64,000 nucleotides of DNA. Source: HyVt-477 sp965224605 (GTDB lineage: Bacteria > Pseudomonadota > Gammaproteobacteria > Thiotrichales > Thiotrichaceae). The translations under genes were made by a program, and so were the position numbers. How positions within the stretch are numbered: position 1 is the stretch's first letter; each line of letters starts with the position of its first letter. Positions 34,109 through 42,291 of this stretch are shown piece by piece. The stretch covers positions 310,001-374,000 of the forward strand of contig CBDCZP010000008.1 in the NCBI GenBank assembly GCA_965224605.1. The letters run 5' to 3'. The notes below the pieces were generated by a model. That model saw nothing but the letters and a program-made list of their open reading frames with translations. It searched no databases and was not told where the DNA came from.

Positions 34109-34130
34109 GCCTAACGCCTGCTTGTTGGGC
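34109..34130 (-). other. Truncated attC remnant bounding the cassette
   Basis: On the minus strand GCCCAAC-8 bases-GTTAGGC: both integron core sites with the hairpin interior deleted. GTTAGGC is the expected left boundary of the cassette. Confidence 0.55.
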
Positions 34131-34245
34131 TGGCGTTTGAAACTACTTTAGCATGATTAACCTTGATGTTACCGAAGCTGATTCACTTAAGAAAGTTTAA
34201 GGGGTCAGAAAGTTTACATTTAACACATTTAAGAAACACATTTAA

Positions 34246-34487
34246 GGGGTCAAGTCTTGACTTAACACATTTAAGGGGTCAATTCTTGACTTAACATATT
34301 AACTTTTTTAAAAACTCTGTCATCCTCACTCATTAAAAGAGCATTTAAGGGGTCAAGTCTTGATTTAACATATTAACTTTTTTAAAAACTTTGTCATCCT
34401 CACTCATTAAAAGAGCATTTAAGGGGTCAAGTCTTGATTTAACATATTAACTTTTTTAAAAACTTTGTCATCCTCACTCATTAAAAG
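34246..34487 (-). repeat. 74-bp tandem array of the transposase 3' end
   Basis: GGGGTC motifs start at 34246, 34275, 34349 and 34423; the last three are 74 bases apart. The unit contains the transposase codons for MSEDDKVFKKVNMLNQDLTP, its stop and about ten more bases. The copy at 34423-34487 is inside the live gene; the other two lie downstream as non-coding repeats. Confidence 0.85.
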
Positions 34488-35384
34488 CTTTAACCGCCTT
34501 ATACTCTGTGACACCGTTGAATAATGACTGACATTAAAAGCCTCAGCAATATTCATTAACTTCTCACTCCCAATATCTTGACATAGCCTCATCGCAACCC
34601 AGCGAGGAACGTTTTTCTGACCTTGTCCCCGCTTTGTTGAAGTTATTTCTTCAACCTTTAAACCATAGCTTTCAGCAACATGACTAATAATCACCATCAT
34701 CGGCACGGGAGTTTTAAGGCTTCTTTTGTCAATTTCCATATCCAAGCATTGAGCCTTGGCAAATGATTGGTGTTTAAAATCATCATCACCCCAGATGGAT
34801 GACGTATTTTTCTTTTGATAAAAATGGATGGTTTCTTTATCTAGCCCTTGATCAACATAGCTTTTGTAATGTTCCGGGTTGCGTTTACCGAGTGATCCAT
34901 AAATCCTATCTCGATAGAGCCAGTCGGGCGAGACTTTGTTTTGTAGGTAGGAGGGATAGCTCGACCATGGGTAATCAGACAAGTCATCAACTAACGGTTT
35001 CTTTAGCTCTATTGGATTTCTATGTATATAGCGACTCACTTGTAATAAGTAGCTGCTTTCATCAATAAGTATGGATTTATAACGGCCTCGAAATAACGCC
35101 CCATCCGTCTTTTTCTTGCGGTTGTACCGCTGGGTATAAACCCCATTGATATGCCGCATTGCCCGACTGATATTTCCACGCGGAGTATGGATTAACAAAT
35201 GATAATGGTTGCCCATTAGACAGTAGGCTAATACTTCAATGCCGAAACGCTGATGAGCTTCTTCTATACCCTTAAGGAAGTCTTCATAATAGGTATCATC
35301 TGGATAAATCCATTTTTTGCCTTTCCCGCGATTCATCACGTGGTAAATCGCGTTGTCATATTCTATTCTTAGTGGTCTAACCAT
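34419..35384 (-). CDS. REP-associated tyrosine transposase (IS200-like Y1, RAYT)
   Basis: Single-strand HUH transposase of 321 residues. The HUH motif is in CLMGNHYHLLIHTPRG (near residue 60), followed by FRGRYKSILIDESSYLLQVS and RYIHRNPIE typical of RAYT proteins. The last 100 residues resemble the DnaA C-terminal helix-turn-helix (FNVSHYSTVSQSIRRLKLL), a known fusion in this family. RAYTs act on REP hairpins; here the gene is flanked by GTCAAGACTTGACCCC repeats in inverted orientation, one of which encodes its C-terminus. The gene looks intact. Confidence 0.92.
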   Translation of the reverse strand: MVRPLRIEYDNAIYHVMNRGKGKKWIYPDDTYYEDFLKGIEEAHQRFGIEVLAYCLMGNHYHLLIHTPRGNISRAMRHINGVYTQRYNRKKKTDGALFRGRYKSILIDESSYLLQVSRYIHRNPIELKKPLVDDLSDYPWSSYPSYLQNKVSPDWLYRDRIYGSLGKRNPEHYKSYVDQGLDKETIHFYQKKNTSSIWGDDDFKHQSFAKAQCLDMEIDKRSLKTPVPMMVIISHVAESYGLKVEEITSTKRGQGQKNVPRWVAMRLCQDIGSEKLMNIAEAFNVSHYSTVSQSIRRLKLLMSEDDKVFKKVNMLNQDLTP

Positions 35385-35400
35385 GGGCGTAGATTATGAT

Positions 35401-35430
35401 ATTTAATATGTTAAGTCAAGACTTGACCCC
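35401..35430 (+). repeat. RAYT-associated 30-bp repeat, copy B
   Basis: Identical to 33527-33556 and lying 16 bases upstream of the transposase start; inverted relative to the copies at its 3' end. Probable element end. Confidence 0.85.
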
Positions 35431-35474
35431 CCCTGCTGTGACATGCGTATCAGCTATTTCTGGTTTAGCAGCAC

Positions 35475-35504
35475 AAAACCAACAAGCTTTCACTTGTTGG
35501 TTTT
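35475..35504. terminator. Bidirectional terminator (original ilvA terminator)
   Basis: Perfect 12-bp inverted repeat AAAACCAACAAG / CTTGTTGGTTTT with a six-base loop. T-runs occur on both strands. It serves the SPOR lipoprotein gene on the minus strand and, before islet insertion, probably ended ilvA. Confidence 0.85.
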
Positions 35505-35524
35505 AATTAATAACAGACTAGTTA

Positions 35525-35956
35525 TTAAGATCCATTTACCGTCTTAACGACAGCATTATTCACATTTGTATTTCTATGATAACGACGTCTCATTTGATCA
35601 AGAACGCGCTGCGCATCGGCTTCTGTCCCATAAGGCCCAATCTGGACACGAAAGAGATCGCCCAAAGGGCTTACATAAGCTTTATAGCCTTCACCTACAA
35701 ACTCATCTTTAATAGATTCTGCCTTTGTAGCACTGCTACTCGCAATCAATTGTACAACGAACCCGTCTCCGACATTAGAACCACCACCGGCATCTCCACC
35801 ACCTCCATCAGTAGTACCACCACCGGTATCGCCCGTTCCACTACCTGTGTCACCACCCGTAGTATCATCATTCACGGGAGTCGTTGAACACGAAGCCAAT
35901 CCGAAAACAGTTACCAGCGCTAGTACTTGTATTAATTTTTTTGTTATTCCCTTCAT
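35525..35956 (-). CDS. SPOR-domain lipoprotein
   Basis: 143 residues from the ATG at 35956, which has AAGGAGA ahead; a longer frame upstream is not supported. Lipobox GLASC, then a flexible Gly/Asp/Thr linker of about 40 residues, then a SPOR domain (GFVVQLIASSSATKAESIKD, YVSPLGDLFRVQIGPY) ending near the C-terminus. SPOR domains bind denuded septal glycan, so a role at the division site is likely. Confidence 0.85.
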   Translation of the reverse strand: MKGITKKLIQVLALVTVFGLASCSTTPVNDDTTGGDTGSGTGDTGGGTTDGGGGDAGGGSNVGDGFVVQLIASSSATKAESIKDEFVGEGYKAYVSPLGDLFRVQIGPYGTEADAQRVLDQMRRRYHRNTNVNNAVVKTVNGS

Positions 35957-36059
35957 TGTGATTCTCCTTAAATTAGTGCAAACCAAAAAATGTGCATTCT
36001 GAAAATAGAATACATAGTGAGTTTTTACACTCACAATAGAGGTTAGTTCGGTTTTGCCA

Positions 36060-36983
36060 TTATTTCAACCGTTTCAAGTCATTCTTTATACTCAAAATGG
36101 TTTCTTCAAACATGGATTTCTCTGTATCATTCAGTGGCAACTCAATGATCCTGTCCATGCCTTCTTCACTAAGCACGCAAGGCACTCCCATCGCTAAATC
36201 CCGCTGATCATATTCACCCTCTAGTATAGCCACTACGGGTAATACTTGCCGACGATCCAGTACAATCGCTTCGACCATTTCAGCAATCGCAGCAGCCGGC
36301 GCATCGTAAGCACTGCTATTTTTTCTTAACGATAGTATTTCAGCGCCCCCATTACGCGAACGCTCAACAATACGATCAATCGCTTCTTGATCCAGAAAAT
36401 GTTCGATAGGGATACCTGATATGGTGGTAAAACGCGTCATTGGAACCATAGCATCGCCATGACCACCCAATACCATCGCATTGATATTCTTCACTGAAAA
36501 AGTTGTCTCCAAGGCTACGAAAGCAGCCATTCGAGAAGAATCCAGCACACCCGCCTGACCCATTACTCGCGAACGGTGCCAACCCGTCTTTTTCCAGGCG
36601 TAATACGTTAAAAAATCAACCGGATTCGATACCACAATCACGATACTGTCGGGAGCATATTCGATCACATCATCCATAATGGAGTCAATAATAGCCAAAT
36701 TAGTATCCACTACATCCGAGCGAGACATACCCGGTTTTCGGGGAATACCCGCAGTGATAATAACCAGACCAGAATCCGCCATAATTTCAGGCTTATCACT
36801 ACCAATTACTCGCGTGTCATAACCAAATAAAGGCGCGGCCTCTTGAACATCCAGCGCAGCACCTGCCGCCGCACCATCTCTCACATCCAGCAAAGCTAAC
36901 ACCTTGCATAAACGACGTTGTGCCAGAAATTGCGCGGTTGATTCTCCTACCCGCCCTGCACCTATTATTGTGATTTTATCCAT
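36060..36983 (-). CDS. mdh: Malate dehydrogenase (lactate-dehydrogenase-like type)
   Basis: NAD-dependent TCA enzyme of the LDH-like class, 307 residues from ATG 36983. Nucleotide fold ITIIGAGRVGESTAQFLA, substrate Arg in ITAGIPRKPGMSRSDV, VVSNPVDFLTYYAW, and catalytic His in VLGGHGDAMVPM. The Arg in IPRKPG and GDAMVP favour malate over lactate. It is not the Escherichia coli-type Mdh. The frame extends upstream but the motif start and family alignment favour 36983. Confidence 0.9.
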   Translation of the reverse strand: MDKITIIGAGRVGESTAQFLAQRRLCKVLALLDVRDGAAAGAALDVQEAAPLFGYDTRVIGSDKPEIMADSGLVIITAGIPRKPGMSRSDVVDTNLAIIDSIMDDVIEYAPDSIVIVVSNPVDFLTYYAWKKTGWHRSRVMGQAGVLDSSRMAAFVALETTFSVKNINAMVLGGHGDAMVPMTRFTTISGIPIEHFLDQEAIDRIVERSRNGGAEILSLRKNSSAYDAPAAAIAEMVEAIVLDRRQVLPVVAILEGEYDQRDLAMGVPCVLSEEGMDRIIELPLNDTEKSMFEETILSIKNDLKRLK

Positions 36984-37288
36984 CTGTCTACTCCCTAATT
37001 TATCCCTAATGACACCACACATTGCTCTTATTTATAACGAGTATAGGCAAAGATATGGCACGAGATGTGAATGAATACACAAGAATCTCAAACACTATTT
37101 ATGAAGCTAATCTTATCCAGATGGATGCATGACCTAGGGCGTGAGCGGAAGTAGTAGATGCAAAAAAATACCAATTATCGCTTTGCAATATCCGTAAATC
37201 GCAGTGTGAATCCTCATTCGATAGTAGCAACCCACTATGATCTATAATTCCTAGCTGTAATGGATTACTAAACTAAGGATATATTGCC

Positions 37289-37783
37289 ATGAAAATACAA
37301 AGCACATCTACGCCACCTGTTGAGCGCAAAGAATCCACACTCAATCCTCAAGCCAAACCCAAGTCTATTGGAGCCATAGGAGATACTGGGGCGGACGGAG
37401 CAAATGGCATAAGTAGCATTATGATAAATGTTGAGCCAAGCACAACAGAGAAAGCGAATCAGTTAACTCGAGAGTTACGTGTATCCGAACAATTTTCTCA
37501 AGATTTTAATATAGTAAATGGTGTCAATACCAATATTGGTTTTTTTTCTGAGGATGCGAGTATTAAGAGAAACGAAAACACCTTAACTGCATTGCAGTTA
37601 ATTCTAGAAAAAATAAAAAAAGCAGACCGTATGTTAAAGGATGAACAAACTAGCCGGCCTGAAATGAAAGAAATGCTTTTGCAAAACATGGTTGATCTGA
37701 TGATGTTTGAAATGCATGACATTGGAGAGATTGTAAAAGAGATTCTCAGAAATCCTCCTGACTATACGTTGTCGGGGCGATAA
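37289..37783 (+). CDS. Uncharacterised soluble protein
   Basis: 164 residues, no recognised family, no signal peptide or membrane segment. The first 50 residues are Ser/Pro/Gly-rich (IGAIGDTGADGANG resembles a short collagen-like turn repeat); the last 80 are helical and charged with Met-rich LLQNMVDLMMFEMHD. AAGGATAT precedes the ATG. It stands alone, divergent from mdh and convergent with the WYL regulator. Confidence 0.7.
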   Translation: MKIQSTSTPPVERKESTLNPQAKPKSIGAIGDTGADGANGISSIMINVEPSTTEKANQLTRELRVSEQFSQDFNIVNGVNTNIGFFSEDASIKRNENTLTALQLILEKIKKADRMLKDEQTSRPEMKEMLLQNMVDLMMFEMHDIGEIVKEILRNPPDYTLSGR

Positions 37784-37892
37784 ACCCGGCTGAAATCTAG
37801 GTAAAAGCTTAAATAAACCTAAGATCATAACCTGTCTATGGGATTATGTTGGAATTCTGTAACGCATTGATTTCCCGTGTTTCTGGACGCTA

Positions 37893-38867
37893 CTAACTAT
37901 ATTGACCCAAAGCTCTTCTTAGTCGGTTTTTGATCAATTCTATTAACGACATAGGAGCAATAACTTTTATGCCCTCGCCATGTTTCAGTATTTCGCCAGC
38001 TAATTCAATGGGGTTGCTATAAGGCAAAGATAGCTGATAACTTCCACTATCTAGCCATTTCCCCTGTTGTTCAGGATGCCATATCTCATCTGCTACCCAA
38101 CGCGAGGCTTCTTCACTAAATTCAAGAATCGCTTGCCCACTTGCCTCTCCGGTGAATATCCCAAAAGAAGCCGAGGTAAAGCTATCTATTACTGTTAAGT
38201 CTATAACTTTAGCGGGTTCTGACAATGTCTTTAAGCTTTCAATCTTATCCAGTGAGAAGACACGCATTGCCTGTTTTTCATGACACCAGGCACTGAGATA
38301 CCAGTTTTCTTTATAATGGAGCAATTGCACCGGTGAAAGTCTTCTTTCTGAGCGTTTGTTTTTTCCTCTGCCGAAATAGCTAATGTGTATTTGTTTTTTA
38401 TTGATCGTCGCAGAAGTTAGCGCCTGAAAGTGCTCGTATTGACGTTTTCTTTTACCCACAGAAAGCAACTGAATATATTGACTGATCTCTTGTTCGGTAT
38501 TTAAGCCCGTCGTCTTTTCCAATATCGTGCGGATACGATCGGTAAACGGCGCTATTTCATCTTGTAATAGTTCAGGATCAAGGTTGGTAAGTAGTTGCTG
38601 AATCGTCAGTAAGGCATGAATTTCCTGTTCGTTTAACCATAAACCCGGTAGTTCATACATGTTGGCTTCTTCTGGGCGATAGTTCCAACCGTTTTGCTCC
38701 TGATTATATTCCAGCGGCGCACCTAGCCGATCTCGCAAAAAATCTATATTTCTTCTTACTGTTTTCTCAGAACACTCTAATCGTTCTTGAAGAATCGCTC
38801 TGGGAATAGGATAACGAGCTGATGACAGCAAGTTATGTAAGCGAATAATACGTTCCAGAGGTTCCAT
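37893..38867 (-). CDS. YafY-type WYL-domain transcriptional regulator
   Basis: 324 residues. N-terminal winged helix (RIIRLHNLLSSARYPI then LQERLECSEKTVRRNIDFLR) followed by a WYL ligand-sensing domain (IHISYFGRGKNKRSERRLSP, LLHYKENWYLSAWCHEK, RVFSLDKIES) and a WCX tail. Such regulators often sense nucleic-acid ligands or DNA damage. It follows the peptidase gene by nine bases, in one operon. Confidence 0.9.
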   Translation of the reverse strand: MEPLERIIRLHNLLSSARYPIPRAILQERLECSEKTVRRNIDFLRDRLGAPLEYNQEQNGWNYRPEEANMYELPGLWLNEQEIHALLTIQQLLTNLDPELLQDEIAPFTDRIRTILEKTTGLNTEQEISQYIQLLSVGKRKRQYEHFQALTSATINKKQIHISYFGRGKNKRSERRLSPVQLLHYKENWYLSAWCHEKQAMRVFSLDKIESLKTLSEPAKVIDLTVIDSFTSASFGIFTGEASGQAILEFSEEASRWVADEIWHPEQQGKWLDSGSYQLSLPYSNPIELAGEILKHGEGIKVIAPMSLIELIKNRLRRALGQYS

Positions 38868-38876
38868 ATCTATGGG

Positions 38877-39959
38877 TCACTTTGTACAGGTAGCAGGTTG
38901 TTTAAGCGTTTCTATTCGTTGCTCTTTAGGTAGATTAGCAATACGCTCAACCGTTTTATAAAAATGAGGGTAATGATTGTTACATGCTTTTAGCCAGCGT
39001 TCAAAATCAGGGACGAGTTCGTGATACACAGTAACCAAGGTCAAACGTGGGTTATTGATAGGCTTTTCGAACCATTTATCAAAACCGGAATAACCATCAT
39101 TGTGATCTTTAAATTGCTGGTAATCCTGTCTTAATTTATTAAAAATATCTTGTTTTTTATTAACTTTATGTTCATCCGTACTTTCTGTTAGATATAACGC
39201 TTTAAGCTGTTTGCTAGTACGACCTAACAAATTCAAAAACCTTTTATAACGAATCAAGTATTCATTGTAGCGCGACAATGCTTCAGGATCGGTTTCGCGC
39301 AACCACTCACGCGCGCCATTTTGTCCAACGGTGGTAGCAAAAGCTTCATTAAAATCACTGTCATCCTTGATATATAACTCTTGATGAGCCAGCTCATGGA
39401 ATAATGTTTCGATCAGTCTGATCTCGCCAAATCGCAACATGGGGCTAACGATGGGATCTTTAAACCAACCCAATGTGGAATAGGCAGTAGAGCCGCCCAC
39501 AAATGTTTCATACCCCTCTTCACGTAAATGTTCTGCAAACTGTTGCGCTGCGACTTCACGAAAATAACCGCGATAACTTAAGCACCCTGTAATCGGAAAA
39601 CAAGACTGATAAGGCTCCATCGAAAGTGGTTTAGTGGCAACGATAGTCCAGGTCACCTGTTTGCGTTTTAAATCGGCATAACCCAAATAGCTTTGATTGT
39701 CAGGCAGCTTTAGGTGCTCAATAGCAAAGGCTCTAGCGAGCTTTGCGTGTTTTAACAGCTTGCGCGTATCAGCGGGTGTATCTTTGTGATCTATCACCTC
39801 ATCAATCGGCTTTACCTGCGACACCAAATGGAAATGACCTTGGATACCTTGTGAATAGTAGTTGATGGTTTCACAACCACCCAGCAACAATACAACCAAA
39901 AAGCAGCCGGATAAAAGCATTAGAAACTTGCTTTTATTATCTTGAAAAAGTGAAGTCAT
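38877..39959 (-). CDS. Putative zinc aminopeptidase, lipoprotein
   Basis: 360 residues of the bacterial putative aminopeptidase family (formerly DUF2265). Lipobox LLLGGC, then INYYSQGIQGHFHLVSQVKP, the family hallmark. The zinc site is LFHELAHQELYIKDDSDFNE, with the downstream Glu in FNEAFATTVG. Substrate unknown. ATG at 39959; an ATG 13 codons in also leaves a signal sequence. Divergent from tyrS across 100 bases. Confidence 0.85.
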   Translation of the reverse strand: MTSLFQDNKSKFLMLLSGCFLVVLLLGGCETINYYSQGIQGHFHLVSQVKPIDEVIDHKDTPADTRKLLKHAKLARAFAIEHLKLPDNQSYLGYADLKRKQVTWTIVATKPLSMEPYQSCFPITGCLSYRGYFREVAAQQFAEHLREEGYETFVGGSTAYSTLGWFKDPIVSPMLRFGEIRLIETLFHELAHQELYIKDDSDFNEAFATTVGQNGAREWLRETDPEALSRYNEYLIRYKRFLNLLGRTSKQLKALYLTESTDEHKVNKKQDIFNKLRQDYQQFKDHNDGYSGFDKWFEKPINNPRLTLVTVYHELVPDFERWLKACNNHYPHFYKTVERIANLPKEQRIETLKQPATCTK

Positions 39960-40063
39960 AAATGCTTATTACCTAGACCCGTAAATAGTCAATGCCCGAA
40001 AGCAGCATGATGTATATAATGCCCGTAAATTTACCACTAAAACCGACGTAACACGCAAGAATT

Positions 40064-41401
40064 ATGAAAAACTTTATCGAAGAACTCACATGGCGTGACA
40101 TGATCCACGATGTTATGCCCGGCGCAGACGAACACTTGAACGAAGCGATGCGTAGCGCTTATGTCGGTTTTGATCCTACCGCAGATTCTTTGCATATCGG
40201 CAATCTGGTTCCTATTATGTTGCTAGCGCACTTTCAACGCTGTGGACATAAACCCGTTGCCTTAGTCGGTGGTGCAACCGGTATGATTGGTGATCCGTCA
40301 GGGAAGTCGGTAGAACGGAATTTATTAGACGAAGCGACTTTGCGCCATAATCAGTCCGCTATTCAAAAACAGTTAGCCCATTTTCTTGATTTTGATGATG
40401 TCACAAGTACAAGTAAAAGCGCGGCAAGTAATACGGCTACTATGGTCAATAACTACGACTGGATGAAAGACTTCTCCTTTTTAGACTTTATCCGCGATGT
40501 CGGCAAGCACATCACCGTCAATTACATGATGTCTAAGGATTCTGTCAAAAACCGTATCACCTCAGATGAATCTGCTGATAGCTCAAGCGGCGGCTCTGAA
40601 GGCATGAGCTTTACCGAATTCACCTATCAGCTAGTACAAGGCTACGACTTCCTTCATCTGTTCCAAAACAACAGTTGCACCCTGCAAATGGGCGGTAGTG
40701 ATCAATGGGGTAACATCACCACCGGAACAGAACTGGTTCGCAGAATCGGCGGCGGCAAAGCTTACGCCATTACCTGCCCTCTCATCACCAAAGCAGACGG
40801 TTCTAAATTTGGTAAAAGCGAAGGTGGCAACGTTTGGTTGGATGCAAAGCGCACCTCTCCCTACAAGTTCTATCAATACTGGCTAAACTCAGGCGATGAA
40901 GATAGCGCAAAATACATTCGTATCTTTACGTTTATGGAAGAAGACGAAATCAATGCATTGATCACTGAACACCAACAAGCTCCCCATACGCGTGTACTGC
41001 AAAAGCGTCTAGCTAGTGAAATTACCGCCATGGTTCACTCAGAAGCCGATCTACAAAATGCCATCAAAGCCAGCACTATCCTGTTTGGTAAATCCACTAG
41101 TGACGACCTAAAAGCTTTGGACGAACAAACCTTCCTTGATGTGTTTGAAGGCGTACCACAAGCTGAAGTCGCAGCCGCTGAAATAGAAAAAGGCTACGAC
41201 ATTATTGCCGCTTTATCATCCGACACAGGCTTTTTAAAATCAAACAGCGAAGTACGCAGAGCGTTAAAAGAAAACTCCATCTCGGTCAATAAAGAGAAGG
41301 TTAAAGAAGGTTATGAGCTGACTCAAACAGACTTAATCAATGATAAATTTGTGCTGCTGCAACGCGGCAAAAAGAATTACTTCGTACTTCGTATAGTTTA
41401 G
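40064..41401 (+). CDS. tyrS: Tyrosyl-tRNA synthetase
   Basis: Class I synthetase of 445 residues. HIGH motif appears as SLHIGNLVPIM near residue 43 and KMSKS as KFGKSEGGNVW near 250. GGSDQWGNITTG binds tyrosine. The C-terminal S4-like RNA-binding domain is in RALKENSISVNKEKV. A short Ser/Gly-rich insertion (ADSSSGGSEGMS) is in the connecting region. No T-box or other leader is seen. Confidence 0.97.
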   Translation: MKNFIEELTWRDMIHDVMPGADEHLNEAMRSAYVGFDPTADSLHIGNLVPIMLLAHFQRCGHKPVALVGGATGMIGDPSGKSVERNLLDEATLRHNQSAIQKQLAHFLDFDDVTSTSKSAASNTATMVNNYDWMKDFSFLDFIRDVGKHITVNYMMSKDSVKNRITSDESADSSSGGSEGMSFTEFTYQLVQGYDFLHLFQNNSCTLQMGGSDQWGNITTGTELVRRIGGGKAYAITCPLITKADGSKFGKSEGGNVWLDAKRTSPYKFYQYWLNSGDEDSAKYIRIFTFMEEDEINALITEHQQAPHTRVLQKRLASEITAMVHSEADLQNAIKASTILFGKSTSDDLKALDEQTFLDVFEGVPQAEVAAAEIEKGYDIIAALSSDTGFLKSNSEVRRALKENSISVNKEKVKEGYELTQTDLINDKFVLLQRGKKNYFVLRIV

Positions 41402-41462
41402 TTTAGATCAAGCATCTGCATGGGTGCGCCTCGGACACTCACTACCATTAAGTTGAAATGCA

Positions 41463-41570
41463 GGCCGAATGGATTCGGCCAGCGGAGATTGTTTTTACTA
41501 TTCTGGTCGAATCCATTCGACCCTACAAATAATCTCTCAACAATGTTGAGTTCAGGTCTTTAGAGATTAT
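41463..41570. repeat. Cluster of four palindromes after tyrS
   Basis: GGCCGAATGGATTCGGCC (41463-41480) and GGTCGAATCCATTCGACC (41505-41522) are each near-perfect hairpins built on the same GAATGGATTC core, with CCTACAA after the second. Then CTCAACA/TGTTGAG (41536-41550) nested in ATAATCTCT/AGAGATTAT (41529-41537 and 41562-41570). The first pair looks like a REP doublet. Confidence 0.7.
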
Positions 41571-41580
41571 ACTCATACCC

Positions 41581-42129
41581 ATGCAACAAAAAATAATAAG
41601 CATTCTCCTAATCCCGATTATTCTCGGCTACATCATCTTCGAAGAAATCGTTTGGGAACGTATCGCTCGCCCGCTTTTTCGCTTTATAAGCCAGCTAGAA
41701 ATCCTCCAAAAACTGGAAGCTCGCTTACACATCACCAATAGCAAAGTTATTCTCGGAATCTTTATTCTGTTATTTGTAGTCGTAGAATTTATGGGAATCT
41801 TTGCCGCCGGGTATTTCCTAAATGGCAATATAGTCACAGGTATCATGATCTACGCAACGAAAATTCCAATCTCAGCTTTCACTTTCTGGATATTCCAAGT
41901 CACCCAGCAGAAATTAATGGAATTCAATTGGTTTAAGGTGGCTTATCAATTCATTATGAAGATGATCAACAAAATCACCCACTCACAAGTTTATAGTGGC
42001 ATCAAAGCAAGAGCGGCGTCTATTAAGCATTACATTAAAAACGAAATAATGAATGATGAAGGCTCAATAAAAATGAGAATTAAGCTTATTTATCGAAAGC
42101 TCAAAATGCTTTTGAATAAGAATATTTAA
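41581..42129 (+). CDS. Uncharacterised inner-membrane protein
   Basis: 182 residues. Hydrophobic helices at about 4-20, 55-80 and 82-108, with a long, strongly basic C-terminal tail (KARAASIKHYIKNEI and then MRIKLIYRKLKMLLNK). Family not recognised; membrane proteins of this size and shape occur widely in gammaproteobacteria. No clear ribosome site precedes the ATG. Convergent or divergent partners are lacking. Confidence 0.7.
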   Translation: MQQKIISILLIPIILGYIIFEEIVWERIARPLFRFISQLEILQKLEARLHITNSKVILGIFILLFVVVEFMGIFAAGYFLNGNIVTGIMIYATKIPISAFTFWIFQVTQQKLMEFNWFKVAYQFIMKMINKITHSQVYSGIKARAASIKHYIKNEIMNDEGSIKMRIKLIYRKLKMLLNKNI

Positions 42130-42291
42130 CGTTACGCACGAAAATACCGCTTTGGTTGTTTGGATTTATGTATTGAACCCGCGTTGGAGATCATCTTTTC
42201 CTTGTTGTTTCGTCAGTTTTTAAAGGGGCTGATTGAAGAATGGGCTAACCTAGCGTAGCTATACTTATTAAAATAATAACTATAAATAATA

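Larger units (their letters stand above)
33376..35466. mobile_element. 2.07-kb islet inserted at the ilvA 3' end
   Basis: Bounded by direct repeats 33376-33398 and 35444-35466 (23 bases, one mismatch) that both encode the ilvA C-terminus. Beyond the right copy lies a strong hairpin terminator that fits as the original end of ilvA. Inside are a 30-bp repeat, an attC-like site, a lipoprotein cassette, 74-bp tandem repeats and a REP-associated transposase. No integrase is present. The duplication looks like attL/attR or a long target duplication. Confidence 0.7.

Noticed and set aside
34246..34496. CRISPR array
   Set aside because: The 74-base units are contiguous copies without spacers and derive from the transposase gene end; no cas gene.
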